This document shows positions 58,356 through 64,000 of a stretch of DNA of 64,000 bases, piece by piece. The translations under genes were made by a program, and so were the position numbers. Position 1 is the stretch's first letter. Each line of letters starts with the position of its first letter. Source of the stretch: Alcanivorax sp. GTDB lineage: Bacteria; Pseudomonadota; Gammaproteobacteria; Pseudomonadales; Alcanivoracaceae. The notes under the pieces are model-generated. The model was not told the DNA's origin. It was given only the letters and a program-made list of their open reading frames with translations, and searched no databases. The stretch is from contig NZ_CP080267.1 of assembly GCF_019431375.1 (NCBI RefSeq), forward strand, positions 3,165,933-3,229,932. Direction: 5' to 3'.

Positions 58356-59793
58356 TCAGTATCGTGTATCCGGCACCAGCGCGTCGCTGCGGCCTTCCAG
58401 GTCCGGCTGGTAGATGTTCAGGGTGTTGGTGTCAGACAGCCACTGGTTGATGGCCGCCAGGTCGCCCTGCTGCAGGTCGCCGGTGGTGGATTTCAGGGTC
58501 AGGGAGTTGATGATGTAGTCGTAACGGGCGTTGGCATAGTCGCGCTCGGCGGCGAACAGCGCCTGTTGGGCGTTGAGCACGTCGACCACGTTACGGGTGC
58601 CCACTTCGTAGCCGGACTGGGTGGCTTCCAGGGCCGAGCGGGTGGAGCGGATCGCCTGGCGGCGCGCGTCCACGCGCAGGGCGTCGGCTTCCACGGTGCG
58701 GTAGGCACTGCGCGCGTCTGCTGGCTGACGTCGCGGATCGGGCCTGCTGGTACCGCTGGCCGGCGGCGTCGGCACGCAGGGCGGCCTCCTTGCGCTGGCT
58801 GTTGAGGCCGCCACCGCGGAACAGCGGCACGGTTACTTCAATGCCGATCTGTTTGAATTAGTGTCCGGTTGCGTCGAGTAGAATTGCCGTGAGTGGATTG
58901 CCGGGATCGCCTCCCGAGACGCTTGATCGGTATTGTGGTTGTGCTGATACTCAGCGAACAATTGAACCTTTGGAAGCATGGCCCCCAGTTGTCGGTCGGC
59001 CGTAAAACCCGCTCTTTGGCGCTGTAGCGGGCGGCCAGAATCTGCGGATTCTGGTACGCGGCCTTATCGATCCAGGCATTCATGTTTGACGGTTGCGGGC
59101 CCTCCATCGGCAGATTGTCGCGCAACTCCGCCAGCGTTTCCCATTTACGACCAGTGAGCGTTTCTAGCTGGTCGCGGGCGATATCATATTCCTGCTCGGC
59201 GACGATCAGGTTCACCCGGGCCAGGTCGTAGGCGGCGCGCGCTTCTTCCACATCGGTGCTGGCCACCAGGCCCACGTCGAAACGTTCCTGGGTTGTTCCA
59301 GCTGCCGGCTGATCGCCTTTTTCTCTTCGGCCTGGGCGGACACCAGGGTGTCCCAGGCGCGCAGCACGCCGAAGTAGCCCTGCGCCACGCGCAGCACGAA
59401 ATCCTGGCGGGACTGTTAGAACTCGGCCTGGCTACAATATCGAGGTCAGCGACTTGGCTTCCTTGTAGCCGTAGAAGGCATCAAGGCGGAACAGCGGCTG
59501 CGTTAGTTGCACCGTGGTGGAACGAGTGCCGAAATCTACCGTCTGACAGGTCCCAGTCGATTCAAGTTTGGTCTGATTTCCGAATAGCGGTGGCTGGCAT
59601 CGATGGTGGGAAAGCAGCGCGGCTCGGCCCTGTACCAGCAGTTGCTGATCCGCGTCCCAGCTCTGGGGCGGCCCGCCAGGTGCCGTCGTAAGCCCAGGCG
59701 GCGTTGGCGACTTCCACCAGATCAGCGGCGTGGACGGCACTGGCCAGTGAGGTCAGCATGAAGAACGAGGGGCGTTGTTGGGCTGCGCTTCAT
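58356..59793 (-). pseudogene. tolC: tolC with several frameshifts (module 3)
   Basis: Starts at ATG 59793 and ends at 58356 like an intact tolC, but the frame slips repeatedly (around 59280-59330, 59420-59450, 59520-59600, 58710-58740, 58850-58925). Protein pieces match module 4 (RLDAFYGYKEAKSLTS, VASTDVEEARAAYDLARVNLIVAEQE). Confidence 0.85.
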
Positions 59794-59954
59794 TCTGGTG
59801 CACTCTTTTGTGTGTCTGGTTAATCATTATGGTACTGGCTGGTACAGAAAATTGACACGGCCTGTTCACACCAGTTCCGCGGTTGTTTGGCTGATGGGCG
59901 CTGGCGTATAGTGTCCGCCATTCCTGTCTTTTCCCATGTATTCTGGAGGCCGAC

Positions 59955-61426
59955 GTGCCAGACGATCAGCGCCCCGTCACCGCTAATACCATTGATGAAT
60001 CCTGCCAGCCTATCGCCGGTTCGCAAAAAATTTATGTCACCGGCTCGCGCCCGGACATTCGTGTCCCGATGCGGGAAATTCGCCAGAGTCCGACCCCGCT
60101 GGCAGACGGAAAGTTCGAGGATAACCCGCCCGTCACTGTCTACGATACCTCCGGCCCCTATACCGACCCGGATGTGACCATCGATGTGCGTCAGGGGCTG
60201 GCGCCGATTCGCATGAACTGGATTCAAGAACGGGATGATACCGAGCAACTGGACGGTTTGACCAGTGTTTACGGGCGCAAACGCGCCAATGACCTGAAAA
60301 CGGCCGGGTTGCGCTTCCAGCACACCCGCGTTCCGCGTCGTGCCAAAGCTGGCAAAAATGTGACCCAGATGCACTATGCCCGCCAGGGCATCATCACCCC
60401 GGAAATGGAATTTATCGCCATCCGCGAGAACCAGCGGTTGCGTGAACACCGGGAAGCGGGGCTGCCCATGGATCAGCATCCGGGGCAGGATTTTGGTGCC
60501 AGCATCCCGGCGGAAATCACCCCGGAATTTGTCCGTGACGAAGTGGCCCGGGGCCGGGCGGTGATTCCGGTGAATATCAACCACCCGGAAATCGAGCCGA
60601 TGATCATCGGCCGTAACTTCCTCACCAAGATCAATGCCAACATCGGTAACTCGGCGGTGACTCTTCCATTGAGGAAGAAGTGTCCAAGATGACCTGGGCC
60701 ACCCGCTGGGGCGGCGATACGGTGATGGACCTGTCCACCGGCGACAATATTCACGAAACCCGCGAGTGGATCCTGCGTAACTCGCCGGTACCCATTGGCA
60801 CCGTGCCGATTTACCAGGCGCTGGAAAAGGTCAATGGCGTGGCCGAAGACCTGACCTGGGAAATCTTCCGTGACACCCTGATCGAGCAGGCCGAGCAGGG
60901 GGTGAGCTACTTCACCATCCACGCCGGGGTGCTGCTGCGCTATGTGCCGATGACCGCCAACCGGGTCACCGGCATCGTGTCCCGTGGCGGTTCCATCATG
61001 GCCAAGTGGTGTCTGGCGCACCATAAAGAGAGCTTCCTCTACACCCATTTTGAAGACATCTGCGAGATCATGAAGGCCTATGATGTGACCTTCAGTCTCG
61101 GCGATGGCCTGCGTCCCGGCTCCATTGCCGATGCCAACGACGAGGCCCAGTTCAGCGAACTGCGCACCCTGGGTGAGCTCACCAAGATCGCCTGGGAGCA
61201 CGACGTACAGGTAATGATCGAAGGCCCCGGCCATGTGCCCATGCACATGATCAAGGCCAACATGGACGAGCAGCTCAAGCACTGTGGCGAAGCGCCGTTC
61301 TATACCCTGGGGCCGCTGACCATCGATATCTCCCCCGGCTACGATCATATTTCCAGCGCCATCGGCGCCGCCATGATCGGCTGGTACGGCACCGCCATGC
61401 TCTGCTATGTGACCCTGGCCCGATGA
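59955..61426 (+). pseudogene. thiC: thiC, frameshifted and 3'-truncated (module 3)
   Basis: GTG start 59955. One C is missing at about 60661 (GTGACTCTTCC against GTGACCTCTTCC), shifting the frame. From 61414 the homology stops after AMLCYVT, removing the C-terminal 150 residues with the cluster motif. Confidence 0.9.
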
Positions 61427-61544
61427 CCGGAGGTATCTGGCAACTGGACGATCAGAGTTCACCAAACCCAGCTGTGAGACTGACTTGATCGCCGGTTTAA
61501 ATCCGCTTACCGGCTCTCGCCCGGGGACCGATTGGGTACGAGCA
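61415..61544. other. 130-bp junction sequence
   Basis: Between the end of thiC homology and the start of tolC homology. It matches no other part of the window except 18 bases (61507-61524) identical to thiC 43045-43062. Confidence 0.7.
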
Positions 61545-62844
61545 TGGTGGATTTCAGGGTCAGGGAGTTGATGATGTAGTCGTAACGGGCGTTGGCATAG
61601 TCGCGCTCGGCGGCGAACAGCGCCTGTTGGGCGTTGAGCACGTCGACCACGTTACGGGTGCCCACTTCGTAGCCGGACTGGGTGGCTTCCAGGGCCGAGC
61701 GGGTGGAGCGGATCGCCTGGCGGCGCGCGTCCACGCGCAGGGCGTCGGCTTCCACGGTGCGGTAGAAGGTGCGCGTCTGCTGGCTGACGTCGCGGATCGT
61801 CTGCTGGTACCGCTGGCCGGCGGCGTCGGCGAGCAGGGCCGCCTGCTTGCGCTGGCTGTTGAGGCCGCCACCGCGGAACAGCGGCACGGTTACTTCAATG
61901 CCGATAGTCTTTGAATTAGTGTCCGGTTGCGTCGAGTAGAATTGCGTGAGTGGATTGCCGGGATCGCCTCCCGAGACGCTTGGATCGGTATTGTGGTTGT
62001 GCTGATACTCAGCGAACAATTGAACCTTTGGAAGCATGGCCCCCAGTTGTCGGTCGGCCGTAAAACCCGCTGCTTTGGCGCTGTAGCGGGCGGCGAGAAT
62101 CTGCGGATTCTGGTACGCGGCCTTATCGATCCAGGCATTCATTTTTGACGGTTGCGGCCCCTCCATCGGCAGATTGTCGCGCAACTCCGCCAGCGTCTCC
62201 CATTTACGACCAGTGAGTGTTTCTAACTGGTCGCGGGCGATATCGAATTCCTGCTCGGCGACGATCAGGTTCACCCGGGCCAGGTCGTAGGCGGCGCGCG
62301 CTTCTTCCACATCGGTGCTGGCCACCAGGCCCACGTCGAAACGTTCCTGGGATTGTTCCAGCTGCCGGCTGATCGCCTTCTCCTCGGCCTGGGCGGACAC
62401 CAGGGTGTCCCAGGCGCGCAGCACGCCGAAGTAGCCCTGCGCCACGCGCAGCACGAAATCCTGGCGGGACTGGTAGAACTCGGCCTGGGCTACGGAGGTC
62501 AGCGACTTGGCTTCCTTGTAGCCGTAGAAGGCATCCAGGCGGAACAGCGGTTGCGTTAGCGTCACCGAGGTGGAACGAGATCTACCGTCTATCTCCAGGT
62601 CACCCGTCGATTCGTAGGTTTGGTTGATTTCCGAATAGCGGTGGCTGGCATCGATGGTCGGCAGCAGCGCGGCCCGCCCCTGTACCAGCGTTTCCTGATC
62701 CGCTTCCCAGGTCTGGCGGTCGGCGCGCCAGGTACCGTCGTAATCCCAGGCGGCGTTGGCGACTTCAGTAAGGTCAGCGGCCTGAACGGCACTGGCCAGT
62801 GAGGTAAGAAGAAGAACTAGGGGCGTTGCCGGGCTACGCTTCAT
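61507..62844 (-). CDS. tolC: TolC-type protein with altered C terminus (module 4)
   Basis: 445 residues. Signal peptide MKRSPATPLVLLLTSLASAVQA. Both OEP repeats are whole, but the sequence after TLKST is replaced by MLVPNRSPGESR from the junction, in place of the normal TGDLQQGDL to RY end. By eye about three quarters identical to modules 1 and 2 over the middle, with near identity near the C-terminal repeat. Confidence 0.8.
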   Translation of the reverse strand: MKRSPATPLVLLLTSLASAVQAADLTEVANAAWDYDGTWRADRQTWEADQETLVQGRAALLPTIDASHRYSEINQTYESTGDLEIDGRSRSTSVTLTQPLFRLDAFYGYKEAKSLTSVAQAEFYQSRQDFVLRVAQGYFGVLRAWDTLVSAQAEEKAISRQLEQSQERFDVGLVASTDVEEARAAYDLARVNLIVAEQEFDIARDQLETLTGRKWETLAELRDNLPMEGPQPSKMNAWIDKAAYQNPQILAARYSAKAAGFTADRQLGAMLPKVQLFAEYQHNHNTDPSVSGGDPGNPLTQFYSTQPDTNSKTIGIEVTVPLFRGGGLNSQRKQAALLADAAGQRYQQTIRDVSQQTRTFYRTVEADALRVDARRQAIRSTRSALEATQSGYEVGTRNVVDVLNAQQALFAAERDYANARYDYIINSLTLKSTMLVPNRSPGESR

Positions 62845-63006
62845 TCTGGTGCACTCTTTTTGTGTGTCTGGTTAATCATTATGGTACTGGCAAGTACAGA
62901 AAATTAACACCGCCTGTTTGGGCCAGTTCCGCGGTTGTTCGGCTGTTGGGCGCTGGCGTATAGTGTCCGCCATTCCTGTCTTTTCCCATGTATTCTGGAG
63001 GCCGAC

Positions 63007-64000
63007 GTGCCAGACGATCAGCGCCCCGTCACCGCTAATACCATTGATGAATCCTGCCAGCCTATCGCCGGTTCGCAAAAAATTTATGTCACCGGCTCGC
63101 GCCCGGACATTCGTGTCCCGATGCGGGAAATTCGCCAGAGTCCGACCCCGCTGGCAGACGGAAAGTTCGAGGATAACCCGCCCGTCACTGTCTACGATAC
63201 CTCCGGCCCCTATACCGACCCGGATGTGACCATCGATGTGCGTCAGGGGCTGGCGCCGATTCGCATGAACTGGATTCAAGAACGGGATGATACCGAGCAA
63301 CTGGACGGTTTGACCAGTGTTTACGGGCGCAAACGCGCCAATGACCTGAAAACGGCCGGGTTGCGCTTCCAGCACACCCGCGTTCCGCGTCGTGCCAAAG
63401 CTGGCAAAAATGTGACCCAGATGCACTATGCCCGCCAGGGCATCATCACCCCGGAAATGGAATTTATCGCCATCCGCGAGAACCAGCGGTTGCGTGAACA
63501 CCGGGAAGCGGGGCTGCCCATGGATCAGCATCCGGGGCAGGATTTTGGTGCCAGCATCCCGGCGGAAATCACCCCGGAATTTGTCCGTGACGAAGTGGCC
63601 CGGGGCCGGGCGGTGATTCCGGTGAACATCAACCACCCGGAAATCGAGCCGATGATCATCGGCCGTAACTTCCTCACCAAGATCAACGCCAACATCGGCA
63701 ACTCGGCGGTGACCTCTTCCATTGAGGAAGAAGTGTCCAAGATGACCTGGGCCACCCGCTGGGGCGGCGATACGGTGATGGACCTGTCCACCGGCGACAA
63801 TATTCACGAAACCCGCGAGTGGATCCTGCGTAACTCGCCGGTACCCATTGGCACCGTGCCGATTTACCAGGCGCTGGAAAAGGTCAATGGCGTGGCCGAA
63901 GACCTGACCTGGGAAATCTTCCGTGACACCCTGATCGAGCAGGCCGAGCAGGGGGTGAGCTACTTCACCATCCACGCCGGGGTGCTGCTGCGCTATGTGC
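63007..64000 (+). CDS. thiC: ThiC, cut by window end (module 4)
   Basis: GTG start at 63007 after GGAGG; open through the window end (331 codons). Almost identical to module 3 and without its frameshift. Confidence 0.92.
   Translation, partial: MPDDQRPVTANTIDESCQPIAGSQKIYVTGSRPDIRVPMREIRQSPTPLADGKFEDNPPVTVYDTSGPYTDPDVTIDVRQGLAPIRMNWIQERDDTEQLDGLTSVYGRKRANDLKTAGLRFQHTRVPRRAKAGKNVTQMHYARQGIITPEMEFIAIRENQRLREHREAGLPMDQHPGQDFGASIPAEITPEFVRDEVARGRAVIPVNINHPEIEPMIIGRNFLTKINANIGNSAVTSSIEEEVSKMTWATRWGGDTVMDLSTGDNIHETREWILRNSPVPIGTVPIYQALEKVNGVAEDLTWEIFRDTLIEQAEQGVSYFTIHAGVLLRYV

Overview
The window looks like a chromosomal segment of a marine hydrocarbon-degrading gammaproteobacterium, most likely Alcanivorax or a close relative. 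The reasons are two AlkB alkane hydroxylases (one fused to rubredoxin), two AlmA-type flavin monooxygenases, a further Baeyer-Villiger-like monooxygenase operon, and generic gammaproteobacterial neighbourhoods (tolC, nudF-yqiB-cpdA, waaA, hemH). No tRNA, rRNA, transposase, phage or CRISPR signal was seen.

Positions 1-37.2 kb are compact and mostly intact: cysQ (cut by the window edge), an alpha/beta hydrolase, almA-1, an outer-membrane protein, a nitronate monooxygenase, and a three-gene operon (diiron-type hydrolase, short-chain dehydrogenase, flavin monooxygenase) with its TetR regulator. A near-identical operator lies before the operon and before tetR. Then come lipoproteins, a thioesterase, hemH, an NAD-type isocitrate dehydrogenase, soxR, an ABC-2 exporter, an AraC regulator, an RND tripartite pump, a saccharopine-dehydrogenase-like reductase, and the alkane island (alkB, AraC regulator, alkB-rubredoxin, almA-2). 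YchJ and a TetR/VOC pair close the part. Two SoxR boxes, each inside a -35/-10 pair with the long 19-bp spacer typical of MerR-family promoters, sit before the ABC exporter and the RND pump, so the window appears to hold a small SoxR efflux regulon.

Positions 37.2-40.75 kb carry recognisable genes (pdxH, a bile-acid:sodium symporter family protein, allophanate hydrolase) so full of single-base indels that none reads through. This resembles poor consensus quality at least as much as biological decay.

Positions 40.75-64 kb are a head-to-tail series of four related modules of waaA / tolC / thiC / nudF / yqiB / cpdA / aldo-keto reductase / FAD oxidoreductase, each incomplete in a different way. 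Copies differ by up to about 10% in some stretches yet share a 675-bp perfectly identical block, and junctions fall inside genes. Either this is an old segmental amplification with gene conversion, or, more likely in my view, an assembly chimera of related strains.

A family of intergenic inverted repeats runs through the whole window: a GC-rich core hairpin (GGCCGCGCCCA / TGGGCGCGGCC) flanked by longer complementary arms made of short reiterated words. They sit at gene 3' ends, often between convergent genes, and their arms often supply the stop codon. They probably act as bidirectional terminators, but their modular build is unusual.
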